A stretch of 64,000 bases of DNA from an uncultured Alsobacter sp. GTDB lineage: Bacteria; Pseudomonadota; Alphaproteobacteria; Rhizobiales; Beijerinckiaceae. A program made the translations under genes and the position numbers. The stretch's first letter is position 1. Each line of letters begins with the position of its first letter. The stretch spans positions 1 through 64,000 of the forward strand of contig NZ_CAMFHB010000001.1 of NCBI RefSeq assembly GCF_945952055.1. Reading direction: 5' to 3'. Under the pieces are notes generated by a model. That model saw only the letters and a list, made by a program, of their open reading frames with translations. It had not been told where the DNA came from and ran no database searches. Below are positions 29,002 through 39,609 of this stretch, in pieces.

Positions 29002-30369
29002 TCAAGCCGGCGGGGACAGGCCGACGGCCGAGAGAGCCGCGCCCTGGCGCTGGGCCAGTGTGTCGAGCGAGAAGTCGGCCACGGCGGCGTCGAACAGGCG
29101 GTGGAAGTTGAGTTCGGCGCGCAGGTGCAGGAACACGCCGCCGAGCCCGATGGCGGCGCGGTCCATGAAGACGAATTCGCGCGGCACCGTCACCGGTCCC
29201 TTTTCCTTCAGCGCCTTGTGCACCGTGAACGCCTCGCGGCGGCCGTACTCGGACGGCTTCACCTTGTCGGCGATGGTGCGGACCCGGTCGTCGAGCAGCG
29301 GCCCGTAGATGAAGCGGGCCCAGATGTTGAGGATGTCGATGAGCTCGTTGGTGAGGCCGCGGAAGCCCCAGGTCTCGTAGGCGTGGACGATGCGGGCGCG
29401 ATCGTCGGTGAGCAGCCCGCGATAGAGATCGACCACGCCGCCGACGAAGCGGGGCGGGAAGATGCGGATGCAGCCATAGTCCAGCAGGTTGATGCCGGCC
29501 GGGCTCTCGCCGTCGCGGAACACGGTGTAATTGCCGAGGTGCGGATCGCCGTGGATGACGCCGTAGTGGCTGAAGGGGTGCCACCAGGCCTTGAACATCG
29601 CGGTGGCCAGCCGGTTGCGGTCCTCGAGGGAGTGATCCTTGAAGGCCAGCATCTTCTCACCCTCGAGCCACCCCAGCGTCAGCAGGCGGGCGGTCGACAG
29701 CTCGGGCCAGACCGCCGGGACGCGGACGAGGGGCTCGTCGTCGAGCATGGCGGCATAAAGCCGCGCATGGCGGGCCTCGCGCCGGTAGTCGAGTTCCTCG
29801 CGGACGCGGGCGCCGACCTCCTTGGCGATCTCGCGGGTGTCGATGGCGGGATCCATCCGCCGGTGCACGGCGAAGAGGATCTCGAGCTGCTTCAGGTCGG
29901 CCTCCACGGCCGATTGCATGTCCGGGTACTGGAGCTTGCAGGCCAGCGCGCTGCCGTCCTTCGCCGTGGCGCGGTGCACCTGCCCGAGCGACGCCGCCGC
30001 CGCGGAGCGGAGCTCGAAAGACCCGAAGCGGCTCATCCAGTCCGCACCGAGCTCGGCCATCATGCGGCGCTTGACGAAAGCGGGGCCCATGGGCGGGGCC
30101 TCGCTCTGCAGCTTCGACAGCTCCTCGGCATATTCGGGCGGGAGCACGTCGGGCACGGTCGCCATCAGCTGGGCGACCTTCATCAGCGGACCTTTCAGCC
30201 CGCCCAGCGCCTGCGCGAGCGCGGCCGCATTGCCCTGGTCCCTGCCGTCCAGCCCGAAGAGCTTGGACCCGGCGATGCGGGCGGCCACGCCGCCGACATT
30301 GGCTCCGACCCGGGCGTAGCGCGAGACTCGCGCCGACATCCGGTTCGCTTCACGATCACGTTCGGTCAT
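29002..30369 (-). CDS. ABC1/AarF/UbiB-family kinase-like protein
   Basis: The 455-residue product shows the ABC1 (UbiB/COQ8-like) atypical kinase pattern. The KxGQ-like motif region appears as GGLKGPLMKVAQLMATVPDV, then the A-rich loop RSAAAASLGQVHRAT and the lysine in LACKLQYPD. The catalytic segment is HYGVIHGDPHLGNYTVF, and the metal-binding segment is INLLDYGCIRIFP. No UbiB-type C-terminal membrane helices are apparent. Related proteins affect ubiquinone biosynthesis or lipid homeostasis, but no ubiquinone genes are nearby. The position after pepF on the same strand, across a noncoding 130 bases with an inverted repeat, suggests separate transcription. Confidence 0.92.
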   Translation of the reverse strand: MTERDREANRMSARVSRYARVGANVGGVAARIAGSKLFGLDGRDQGNAAALAQALGGLKGPLMKVAQLMATVPDVLPPEYAEELSKLQSEAPPMGPAFVKRRMMAELGADWMSRFGSFELRSAAAASLGQVHRATAKDGSALACKLQYPDMQSAVEADLKQLEILFAVHRRMDPAIDTREIAKEVGARVREELDYRREARHARLYAAMLDDEPLVRVPAVWPELSTARLLTLGWLEGEKMLAFKDHSLEDRNRLATAMFKAWWHPFSHYGVIHGDPHLGNYTVFRDGESPAGINLLDYGCIRIFPPRFVGGVVDLYRGLLTDDRARIVHAYETWGFRGLTNELIDILNIWARFIYGPLLDDRVRTIADKVKPSEYGRREAFTVHKALKEKGPVTVPREFVFMDRAAIGLGGVFLHLRAELNFHRLFDAAVADFSLDTLAQRQGAALSAVGLSPPA

Positions 30370-30409
30370 GGCGCAGATATGGGGCGGTGCGGGCGGATGT
30401 CGATGGAGG

Positions 30410-30498
30410 GGGGGAGCGAATGGCGAGTAGCAATAGGGAAAGGCTAACGTCTCGCCGAGCCCGTCTCGCTATTCGCTACTCTCTCTCCTCGCTCCCCC
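30410..30498. repeat. Imperfect inverted repeat between the pepF and ABC1 genes
   Basis: Arms at about 30410-30436 and 30469-30498 match as an imperfect inverted repeat (shared blocks GGGGGAGCGA and GAGTAGC/AATAG) around a 32-base centre. The pepF stop lies immediately beside it at 30500. It could fold into a long hairpin in the transcript from pepF, or be the remnant of a small mobile element. Confidence 0.6.
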
Positions 30499-30499
30499 G

Positions 30500-32353
30500 T
30501 CACTCCATGCCCTCCAGTTCGACGATGAGGCGCTCGATCAGCGACAGACCGATCTGCCAGAAGGCCGGGTCGCGGGCGTCGAGACCGAACGGGGCCAGCA
30601 GCTCCGTGTGGTGCTTGGTGCCGCCGGCCGAGAGCATGGCGAGATAGCGCTCGGCAAAGCCGTCCGCGGCCTTCTCGTAGACGCCGTAGAGCGAGTTCAC
30701 CAGGCAGTCGCCGAAGGCGTAGGCGTAGACGTAGAACGGCGAGTGCACGAAATGCGGGATGTAGGCCCAGAAGGTCTCGTAGCCCGCGCCGATGCGGATT
30801 GCCGGCCCCAGGCTCTCGGTCTGCACCTTCAGCCAGGCCTCGCCCAGGTCGTCGGCGGTGAGCTCGCCCGCGGTGCGCCGCGTGTGGACCTCGCGTTCGA
30901 AGCTGTAGAAGGCGATTTGCCGCACCACCGTGTTGATCATGTCCTCGACCTTGGCGGCCAGCATGGCCTTGCGGGCCTTCGGGTCCGTGGTGCCCGCCAG
31001 CAAGGCCCGGAAGGTCAGCATCTCGCCGAACACCGAGGCCGTCTCCGCCAGCGTCAGCGGCGTCGGCGCCATCAGCGCGCCGTTGGGCGCGGCCAGCACC
31101 TGGTGCACGCCATGGCCGAGCTCGTGGGCCAGCGTCATGACGTCGCGCGGGCGGCCCTGGTAGTTCAGCAGCACGTAGGGGTGCGAGGAGGGAACCGTGG
31201 GATGGGCGAAGGCGCCCGGCGCCTTGCCCGGGCGCACCGGGGCGTCGATCCAGCCTCCGTCGAAGAAGCGGCGGGCAATGTCGGCCATGCCGGGCGAGAA
31301 GCCGCCATAGGCCTTCAGCACCGTCTCGCGCGCATCCGCCCAGGGAATGGTGCGCTGCTCGACCTTGGGGAGCGGTGCGTTGCGGTCCCAGTGGTTCAGC
31401 GCGTCGACGCCGAACCAGCGCGCCTTGAGCGCATAGTAGCGATGGGAGAGCCGCGGATAGGCCTCGCGCACCGCCGACACCAGCGCGTCGACGACCTCGG
31501 GCTCGACACGGTTGGACAGGTGGCGCGACTCGGCCACGTCGCCGAAGCCCCGCCAGCGATCGGCGATCTCCTTGTCCTTGGCCAGCGTGTTCGTGATCAG
31601 CGTAAAGACCCGCAGATTGTCCTTCAGCGTCGCGGCCAGCGCCTCGGCCGCCTGCTTGCGGACCGCGCCGTCGGCGTCCTGCATCTTGTTCAGGGTCGGC
31701 TCGAGGGTGAGCTCCTCGTCGCCGACCTTGAAGCGCAGCGACGAGATCGTCTCGTCGAACAGGCGGTTCCAGGCGGAGCGCCCGGTCACCGACTTCTCGT
31801 GGAAGAGCTGCTCCAGCTTGTCGTCGAGCTGGTAGGGCTTCTCCTTGCGGATGTCCTCGAGCCAGGGCCGATAGTGGGAGAGCGGAGACTTCTGCGCGAG
31901 CGCGTCGAGAACAGCGTCGTCGAGGCGGTTGAGTTCGAGCTGGAAGAACAGCAGCTCCGTCGAGGCGGCCGTGACCCGCTCCTGCGTGTCGCCGAAGAAC
32001 TTGGCCCGCTTCGGGTCGGTGGTGTCGCCGGCATAGACGAGACCGGCATAGGAGATGATCCGGCCGAGGCGGTCGTCGATCACCTCGTACTGGGCGATGG
32101 CCTCGTGGAGACGGCGGGCCGCGTCCGGCCCCGTGACCATCGCTTCGAGCTTGCCGCGATAGGCATCGGCGAAGGCCTTGCACTCGGCGTCGGCCCTGGC
32201 GGTGTCGGCGGCGAACGCCTCCGACTCCATGCCGGGATAGAGGTCGTTCAGGTTCCACTCGGGCAGGGTCCCGAGTGGGGCGCCGGCCGCGGCGGCTCCA
32301 CCCTTTGCGACTTCGGCGGGAGCCATCGGGCGGAAGACGCGGAAATCGAGCAT
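30500..32353 (-). CDS. pepF: Oligoendopeptidase F (M3 family metallopeptidase)
   Basis: The product is 617 residues from the ATG at 32353. It is a cytoplasmic zinc peptidase of family M3 that degrades short peptides. The zinc site is LAHELGHGVHQ (His410, Glu411, His414), and the third ligand lies in the downstream LAETASVFGEMLTF. The N-terminus carries WNLNDLYPGMESEAF, a PepF signature, and the C-terminal region has GGTKHHTELLAPFGLDARDP. ATGs at 32365 and 32416 could extend it slightly, but ribosome sites are weak for all three. The gene starts about 160 bases from the divergent sigma-54 response regulator. Confidence 0.95.
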   Translation of the reverse strand: MLDFRVFRPMAPAEVAKGGAAAAGAPLGTLPEWNLNDLYPGMESEAFAADTARADAECKAFADAYRGKLEAMVTGPDAARRLHEAIAQYEVIDDRLGRIISYAGLVYAGDTTDPKRAKFFGDTQERVTAASTELLFFQLELNRLDDAVLDALAQKSPLSHYRPWLEDIRKEKPYQLDDKLEQLFHEKSVTGRSAWNRLFDETISSLRFKVGDEELTLEPTLNKMQDADGAVRKQAAEALAATLKDNLRVFTLITNTLAKDKEIADRWRGFGDVAESRHLSNRVEPEVVDALVSAVREAYPRLSHRYYALKARWFGVDALNHWDRNAPLPKVEQRTIPWADARETVLKAYGGFSPGMADIARRFFDGGWIDAPVRPGKAPGAFAHPTVPSSHPYVLLNYQGRPRDVMTLAHELGHGVHQVLAAPNGALMAPTPLTLAETASVFGEMLTFRALLAGTTDPKARKAMLAAKVEDMINTVVRQIAFYSFEREVHTRRTAGELTADDLGEAWLKVQTESLGPAIRIGAGYETFWAYIPHFVHSPFYVYAYAFGDCLVNSLYGVYEKAADGFAERYLAMLSAGGTKHHTELLAPFGLDARDPAFWQIGLSLIERLIVELEGME

Positions 32354-32443
32354 TGGGGCACCCATCTCGGCAAAAGGACCATCCGTCACATATCGGTGAG
32401 CCCGGCTCCCGATCAATGGTCACGGTTGTACGCCCTTCCGACG

Positions 32444-32459
32444 TTAAACCCCCATTTAC
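32444..32459 (+). promoter_or_regulatory. CtrA-like box upstream of the sigma-54 response regulator
   Basis: TTAA (32444-32447), seven bases, then TTTAC (32455-32459) matches the CtrA consensus TTAA-N7-TTAAC except for one base. It lies about 53 bases before the response regulator start. TTAA is rare in this GC-rich DNA. No regulator gene nearby confirms it, so this is a candidate only. Confidence 0.38.
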
Positions 32460-32512
32460 CCTATTCGTCGAGGATCGCCCCGAAACGAGACACAGCGAAG
32501 AGAGTCGGGGCC

Positions 32513-34009
<1,497 letters not shown>

Positions 34010-34161
34010 ACCGCGCCTTTCGCGCAACACCTCGACGACTTTCGCGCCAGGCGAGCATCACGGGGGATGATGCGACGTCGTGGCGTGCTTGCCAACACAG
34101 TGCGGGACGGTGAGAAGTGATCCAAATCGGGACTGTCTTGATTTGTTTTTCGGAGCCCTCG

Positions 34162-36060
34162 ATGCGTCCCCAGACCTGGCGAGCGATGTTGGCGGGAGCC
34201 TCTCTCCTGGCTCTTGCGGCCGCCACGCCCGTCGCCGCCTCGGCCACCGAAGTGCCTGGCGACCAGCAATCCGCCGCCGGGACCATCGCCGCCGAGCTGC
34301 GCCCGGCGCAGACGGCCGATGACAGCGCCCGCGATGCGCTGCTGGCGCCCCTGCCCGACGCGCCGGACGCCCTGATCGTCGAGCGCCTGGCCGCCCAGCC
34401 CCAGCCTTCCGAGCCGGCGATCGCCATGCCGGCCCTCCCGGAACCCGCCGAGACGCTGATCGTCGACCGGCAGGCCGAGGAGGCCCGCACCCTTGCCGAG
34501 ACGCGCGTCGACGTGCCGCTGCCCGACGTTCCGACCACCCTGCTCGTCGATAAGGCGGCATCGCCGCTCCCGACGGCCCTCAAGACCGCCATCGAGACGG
34601 GCTCGCTCACCGGACCCGGCGTCGCCGCGCTGACGGCGAAGGAGCGCCAGGCGCTCGTCGAGATCTACGCCGCCCGCGACCATGCGCCGCTGTGGCTGGA
34701 TGCGGACGGGCGTCCGACGGCTGCCGCAGGCGGCATCCTGCACACGCTCGGAACAGCCGAGGCGGACGCGCTGGATCCCAGCGCCTACCCCGTGGCCGCC
34801 AGCGGCATGGCACCGGCCGCGGCCGTTCGCTTCGACGTGACCCTGACGGCGGCGGCCTTCGCCTATGCGCGGGACGCGCGCGGCGGGCGCCTCGACCCGA
34901 CGAAACTCTCGAACCTGATCACGCCGGAACTGTTCATCCCGACGCCCGCCGAGGTGGTGGCGACGCTGCAGGCGGCGCCCGACGCAGCGGCAGCCCTTGC
35001 CGCGTGGCAGCCGCAGCACGAGGGCTACAAGGCCCTGCGCGCCAAGCTCGCCGAGATGCGCGAGAGCACCGCGGCCGTGGGGGGACCGGAGCCGATCCCG
35101 AATGGCCCCGTCCTGCGCCCCGGCATGAGCGATCCCCGCGTGCCGGCCCTTCGCAAGCGGCTCGGCCTGCTGGACACGGACAGCACCCAGTTCGACGGAC
35201 AGGTGTCCGAGGCGCTGGCCGACTTCCAGCGCGCCCGGGGCCTGCGGGCGAACGGGCGCCTGGACCGCGCGACGCTCGACGCCCTCGACGGCGGACGCGT
35301 GTCGGCGCCGTTCGGCGTCACCGACATCGTGGCCAACATGGAGCGCTGGCGCTGGCTGCCGCCGGAGCTCGGACAGCGCCACATCATCGTGAACCTGCCG
35401 GAGTACACGCTGCGGCTGGTGGAAGACGGCCAGGTGGTGCATCGCACCCGCGTGATCGTCGGCAAGCCCGAAACGCAGACGCCCGTGTTCTCCCACGCCA
35501 TGGAGCACGTGATCGTCAACCCGTACTGGCACATTCCGCCGTCGATCCTGCGCAAGGAGATCCTGCCCAAGCTGGCGCAGGACCCCGACTACGCGGCCAA
35601 GCACGGCTACGAGGTGATCCGGCGCGGCAACTCGATCTCGGTGCGCCAGCCGCCCGGCGAGCGCAATGCGCTCGGCTTCATCAAGTTCATGTTCCCGAAC
35701 CAGCACTCCGTGTACCTGCACGACACGCCGACGCGGAACCTGTTCGCCAGCACGCGGCGGGCGTTCAGCCACGGCTGCGTGCGCGTCGACCAGCCGTTCC
35801 GGCTGGCCGAGTTCGTCCTGGGCGAGCAGGGGTTCACCGAGGAGAAGATGCGCAGGATGATCGGGACGGGCGAGCGCATGATCAAGCTGCGCAGCCAGCT
35901 CCCCGTGCACCTCACCTACTTCACGGCCTATGTGGACGACAGCGGCCGGCTGCAGCGGCTCGAGGACATCTACGGGCACGACGGCAAGGTGAAGACCGCG
36001 CTGGGCGTCAGCCCCGACGGCCGGCGCTTCGCGACGCTGCGCCGTGGCGTCAGTCAGTAA
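34162..36060 (+). CDS. Murein L,D-transpeptidase (YcbB-like, YkuD domain)
   Basis: The 632-residue product from the ATG at 34162 (CGGAG upstream) starts with a signal peptide (MLAGASLLALAAATPVAAS). A spacer follows with three imperfect PxxPxTLIVDR-type repeats, in about residues 60-135. Then come a YcbB-like scaffold, a peptidoglycan-binding 1 domain (RVPALRKRLGLLDTDS, DGQVSEALADFQRARGLR) and the YkuD catalytic domain with SHGCVRV, catalytic Cys539 and His537. The enzyme forms 3-3 peptide crosslinks or attaches proteins to the wall. It follows the response regulator by about 150 bases and precedes the DUF882 gene by 230 bases; the three form a plausible envelope locus. Confidence 0.94.
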   Translation: MRPQTWRAMLAGASLLALAAATPVAASATEVPGDQQSAAGTIAAELRPAQTADDSARDALLAPLPDAPDALIVERLAAQPQPSEPAIAMPALPEPAETLIVDRQAEEARTLAETRVDVPLPDVPTTLLVDKAASPLPTALKTAIETGSLTGPGVAALTAKERQALVEIYAARDHAPLWLDADGRPTAAAGGILHTLGTAEADALDPSAYPVAASGMAPAAAVRFDVTLTAAAFAYARDARGGRLDPTKLSNLITPELFIPTPAEVVATLQAAPDAAAALAAWQPQHEGYKALRAKLAEMRESTAAVGGPEPIPNGPVLRPGMSDPRVPALRKRLGLLDTDSTQFDGQVSEALADFQRARGLRANGRLDRATLDALDGGRVSAPFGVTDIVANMERWRWLPPELGQRHIIVNLPEYTLRLVEDGQVVHRTRVIVGKPETQTPVFSHAMEHVIVNPYWHIPPSILRKEILPKLAQDPDYAAKHGYEVIRRGNSISVRQPPGERNALGFIKFMFPNQHSVYLHDTPTRNLFASTRRAFSHGCVRVDQPFRLAEFVLGEQGFTEEKMRRMIGTGERMIKLRSQLPVHLTYFTAYVDDSGRLQRLEDIYGHDGKVKTALGVSPDGRRFATLRRGVSQ

Positions 36061-36196
36061 GACTGTGTAAAACTGCGTAGCTCGCGCTGGGAACCCAATT
36101 CCGCCACCTTTACCCCTTAGCGCAGCCGGATGGCATGCTCGACGTCCGCGTACTGGACCGTCGGCATGCTCGTATCGGGTCGCGGCATTGCAGGGG

Positions 36197-36213
36197 GTAA
36201 CGTGCCGTTAACC
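36197..36213 (+). promoter_or_regulatory. CtrA-like box upstream of the DUF882 gene
   Basis: GTAA (36197-36200), seven bases, then TTAACC (36208-36213) matches the CtrA consensus TTAA-N7-TTAACC except at the first base. It lies 80 bases before the DUF882 start, inside the 36061-36292 gap, which holds no other gene that I can see. Confidence 0.42.
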
Positions 36214-36292
36214 GTTTTGGGCAAGCTTCTGTTCAGCAATCTCGCAGCGATGCGGGCGCCTATGCGCCGCCTCGATCGGAAGAGTTGAACAG

Positions 36293-38086
36293 TTGGCGTT
36301 CCTTCGCTCCAGGCGCATGGCGCGTATCGTCGGCCGCTGTCTCCGGACGGTGGCCCCCGGTTGCCTTTCCCTCGCTGCCCTCGTCGCGGCGAGCAGCCAG
36401 GTCGGCAATGCGGTGGCCAATGGCGATACCCGCACCCTCGACATCTACCATACGCACACCAAGGAATCGGCCTCGATCACCTACAAGCGGAACGGGTCGT
36501 ATGATCGTGCCGCGCTCGACAAGCTGAACTGGATCCTGCGCGACTGGCGGCGCGACGAGCCCACCAACATGGATCCGCGGCTCTTCGACATCGTGTGGGA
36601 GGTGCACCGCGAGGTCGGCTCGAACGAGCCCCTGCACATCGTGTCCGCCTACCGCGCGCCCGAGACGAACGCCATGCTCCGGCGCCGCTCCCGCGCCGTC
36701 GCCAAGCACTCCCAGCACATGGAGGGCAAGGCGATGGACTTCTACCTGCCGGACGCCTCCATGGCGAAGGTGCGCGAGATCGGGCTCCGACTGCAGCGCG
36801 GCGGCGTCGGCTACTACCCCACCGCGTTCAATCCCTTCGTGCATATCGATGCCGGAAGCGTGCGCCATTGGCCGCGCATGACGCGTGACCAGCTCGCGCG
36901 GCTGTTCCCGGACGGCAAGACGGTCCACATCCCCTCCGACGGCAAGCCCATGCCGGGCTACGACCTCGCGCAGGCGGAAATCGAAGCCAATGGCGGGTCG
37001 GTCAGCGCCTATGCCGACAGCGGCGACGGCGGCGGCCTGTTCTCCCGCGGCGGCAAGAGCTTCTTCGCGGCCCTCTTCGGCGGCGCCGACGAGGAAGAGG
37101 ACATGGCGCAGGCGCCCCGGCGGAACGCGCGCACGGCGGCCCGCAACGCGCAGGCGCCCTCGGGACCGCAGATGGCGTCCCTGACCATTTCAGGCTCCGG
37201 CGACACCGACGGTCGCCCGGTGTTCTTCCCCAACACCAGCATCGGTTCACCGGCGCCCGACACCCGCCGCCCCGCGCAGCCGCGCAGGGTGGAAGCGCCC
37301 CCGGCGCCTGCCCCGGTCGAGGCTCCGGCGCCGGCCCAGGCCGCGCCGCCCGTCGTCGCGGCGGCACCGCCGCCGGAAGCCCCCGCCGCTCCGGCCGCCC
37401 CGCTTCGCACGGCGTCGACGCAGCCCCAGGGTCTCGTCTGGACCACCGGGGCGCAGCCCGCTGCCGGCACGCCCGAGCCCGTCCTGCGCCCCGACGTGCC
37501 TCTGCCGCTCGCCCGGCCCGCCGATCTCACCGGTCAGGGGCTCCTGGCCGCAAACGTTCCGTTGCCGCCGCAGCGGCCGGTCAACCTCGCCTCCCTCGTG
37601 CCCATGGTGCCGCTGGCCGCGGCGCCACAGGCGCCGGCGCCCGAGAAACTGCCCGAGAACCTGATCGCCGGCTCCGCCGCCGCGCCGGTGGGCGTGGCTC
37701 TCGCCTATGCGGCGGTGCCGCTGCCGCCCATGCGCCCGCCTGGCCTGGGCCCGCAGCCCACCCGCGTCGCGGTCGCCGCCCCGTCGGCCGTTGCCGCGCC
37801 GGCCCCCGCCAGGTCCGAGCCGCTCGTGAGCGCGCCCCTGGACCGCACCGCCCTCAAGACCCTGTTCGCGACGGCGTCCATCGCCGGAGATGCCCCGGCG
37901 CCCGCCGGCAAGGTGACGGTCGCCACGACCAAGGCGAAGCCCGTCGAGAAGGACGTGGCGGGACTGACCGCACGCCCCGCCTCCACCGTGGTGATGGGCT
38001 TCCGCGAGAACGAGGGCGAGCTGAAGCACGACCGCTTCGCCGGCCCCGCCGTGAAGCCGCTCCCGGTGGCGCGGTTCAACCCCTAG
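36293..38086 (+). CDS. DUF882 (peptidase M15/YcbK-like) envelope protein with a proline-rich tail
   Basis: The product is 597 residues if the TTG at 36293 is used (GGAAGAG upstream); the ATG at 36317 is the alternative. After a signal-like segment comes the DUF882 M15-like domain, about residues 45-190. Its zinc-site candidates are HSQHMEGKAMDFYL (His and Asp) and FVHIDAG (His). DUF882 proteins resemble D-Ala-D-Ala carboxypeptidase/endopeptidases of the YcbK type, so a murein hydrolase role is likely but not shown. The remaining 350 residues are low-complexity Ala/Pro-rich sequence with three repeats of VPLPxxRP. It follows the L,D-transpeptidase gene and has its own CtrA-like box. Confidence 0.9.
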   Translation: MAFLRSRRMARIVGRCLRTVAPGCLSLAALVAASSQVGNAVANGDTRTLDIYHTHTKESASITYKRNGSYDRAALDKLNWILRDWRRDEPTNMDPRLFDIVWEVHREVGSNEPLHIVSAYRAPETNAMLRRRSRAVAKHSQHMEGKAMDFYLPDASMAKVREIGLRLQRGGVGYYPTAFNPFVHIDAGSVRHWPRMTRDQLARLFPDGKTVHIPSDGKPMPGYDLAQAEIEANGGSVSAYADSGDGGGLFSRGGKSFFAALFGGADEEEDMAQAPRRNARTAARNAQAPSGPQMASLTISGSGDTDGRPVFFPNTSIGSPAPDTRRPAQPRRVEAPPAPAPVEAPAPAQAAPPVVAAAPPPEAPAAPAAPLRTASTQPQGLVWTTGAQPAAGTPEPVLRPDVPLPLARPADLTGQGLLAANVPLPPQRPVNLASLVPMVPLAAAPQAPAPEKLPENLIAGSAAAPVGVALAYAAVPLPPMRPPGLGPQPTRVAVAAPSAVAAPAPARSEPLVSAPLDRTALKTLFATASIAGDAPAPAGKVTVATTKAKPVEKDVAGLTARPASTVVMGFRENEGELKHDRFAGPAVKPLPVARFNP

Positions 38087-38164
38087 GGTTGATTTCCGCA
38101 GGCGGCTGCGTGGGGTTCACGCACCCGCACGTCCGCCCCGTCTGCACACCCCTCCCAGCGTCTT

Positions 38165-38240
38165 GGCCGGGCCTGGCCCGGCCATTCACGCCTCGAGGAT
38201 TGGCCCCGACAAAGTCGCGGATGCCCGGGCCAAGCCCGGG
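38165..38240. repeat. Palindromic GCCCGGGC-type intergenic repeat
   Basis: Blocks GGCCGGGCCTGGCCCGGCC and GCCCGGGCCAAGCCCGGG face each other around AAAGTCGCGGATG. This is the same element type as those at 41545, 44741 and 56221, here diverged. It lies in the 38087-38313 gap, which otherwise shows no gene. Confidence 0.7.
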
Positions 38241-38313
38241 AGGACGAGCGAGGGTGGACGAGACAGCCACCAGGGCGGGAGCCGCCCGACGGATCGTCGG
38301 TGGCGGTTGCGGC

Positions 38314-38553
38314 TCAGGCCATGCCGAGGGCTTCGAGGTAGAGTTCCATGATGGCCTCTTCCTCCTTGCGCTCGGCGTGGTCCTTCTTCCGGATCGCGAC
38401 GATCTTGCGGATGATCTTGGTGTCGAAGCCGTTGGCCTTCGCCTCGCCGTAGACGTCCTTGATGTCGTCCGACAGCGCCTTCTTCTCTTCCTCGAGCCGC
38501 TCGATGCGCTCGATGATGGTCTTGAGCTGGTCGGCGGCGATCGAATTATCCAT
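38314..38553 (-). CDS. gapR: GapR family (DUF2312) nucleoid-associated protein
   Basis: The 79-residue product is a basic, helical DUF2312 protein. It contains [19 protein letters not shown], then [38 protein letters not shown] and [12 protein letters not shown]. In Caulobacter, the member GapR binds AT-rich or overtwisted DNA and forms a tetramer around it, affecting replication and topology. The coiled-coil N-half and the Lys/Arg-rich centre are typical. The size is normal. Neighbours do not suggest an operon; the flanking DNA is repeat-rich. Confidence 0.93.
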   Translation of the reverse strand: MDNSIAADQLKTIIERIERLEEEKKALSDDIKDVYGEAKANGFDTKIIRKIVAIRKKDHAERKEEEAIMELYLEALGMA

Positions 38554-38682
38554 GGGTCAGCGCCTCGTGCAGTCGTCTACGGAAGGGTGAGCGATCGAGC
38601 GTTGCGTGTCGGCCATCCGACCGCGGGGGTCAAGCCCGGGACGATCCGCATCGGGCCCGGCCTGTGGATGGCGGGGGCAATC

Positions 38683-39504
38683 TCAGCCGGGCGTCCACCT
38701 GGCGCGGTGGCGGCTTGCCGTGCGGGTCGGTTGACGCTCGACGCGGTTCAGCGCCGGGTCGGCGAGAATCCCCGGGAGGATGCGGGCGAGGCGCTCGGCC
38801 CAGGCGAGGCACCCCGCCGGTTCACCGATCAGGTCCTGGCGGATCTCGATGAGGGCATTGGCGAGGCCCAGACGCGTCGCATGCCGGTTGACCACGTCGC
38901 CGGCCAGTGCCCCGTCATAGGGCTCGTTGTCGCCGACCACGATGTCGCCCTCCGCTTCTAGGGCCCGCAGGAGCGGCTTCGGAAAGCGGGGATCGGCGTC
39001 CCAGAGCACCGTGATGTGCCAGGGACGCGGCACGCCCTTCCACGACGGCGTGAAGGAATGCATGGAGAGGATGGCGGGCGGACGTCCGCTCTCGAGGCCG
39101 GCCGACACGGCCTCGCCGATGGACCGGTCGTAGGGCCGGTAGAAGCGATCCAGCCGGCGCTCGACCTCGGCGTCGTCGGCCCGCGCATTGCCGGGGACGA
39201 TGGCACCGTCCGAGAGCCGCATCACCAGGGTCGGATCGTCCTCGCCCCGATTGGGGTCGATGAGCAGGCGCGAGAAGGTGCTGAGGACGGCGGGCGCGCC
39301 CGTGAGGCGGGCGAGATGCCGGGTCGTCTCGGCGATGCCGATGTCGTAGGCGATGTGCCGCTGCAGCTCGGCGGCGGGCATGCCGAGGGACGCGTAGTCG
39401 GCCGGGATCGCATTGGAGGCGTGGTCGCACAGGATGAGCAGGCCGCAGGCGGGATCGCCGGCGATCCGCTCGACGGGTGCGGGGATGGCGTCGGACAGTG
39501 TCAT
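38683..39504 (-). CDS. N-formylglutamate amidohydrolase family protein
   Basis: This 273-residue product belongs to the FGase family. It contains LLILCDHASNAIPADYASLG, then AYDIGIAETTRHLA and FSRLLIDPNRGEDDPTL, RFYRPYDRSIGEAV and LSMHSFTPSWKG. His residues in CDHAS and SMHSF are likely metal ligands. The family hydrolyses N-formyl-L-glutamate to formate and glutamate in histidine degradation, but several subfamilies act on other substrates, and no hut genes are nearby. The ATG at 39504 gives the family N-terminus. It is divergent from the glycerate kinase gene, 105 bases away. Confidence 0.9.
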   Translation of the reverse strand: MTLSDAIPAPVERIAGDPACGLLILCDHASNAIPADYASLGMPAAELQRHIAYDIGIAETTRHLARLTGAPAVLSTFSRLLIDPNRGEDDPTLVMRLSDGAIVPGNARADDAEVERRLDRFYRPYDRSIGEAVSAGLESGRPPAILSMHSFTPSWKGVPRPWHITVLWDADPRFPKPLLRALEAEGDIVVGDNEPYDGALAGDVVNRHATRLGLANALIEIRQDLIGEPAGCLAWAERLARILPGILADPALNRVERQPTRTASRHRARWTPG

Positions 39505-39609
39505 GGCGGGACGGGGAGCGGGCGCGTGATGACGAGCGGTCACCATAGTGACGGGGCCCTCCGCTTGCCATAGGACTGAGGCAGGAGCCGGGCGACGCGG
39601 AGGAAAAGC

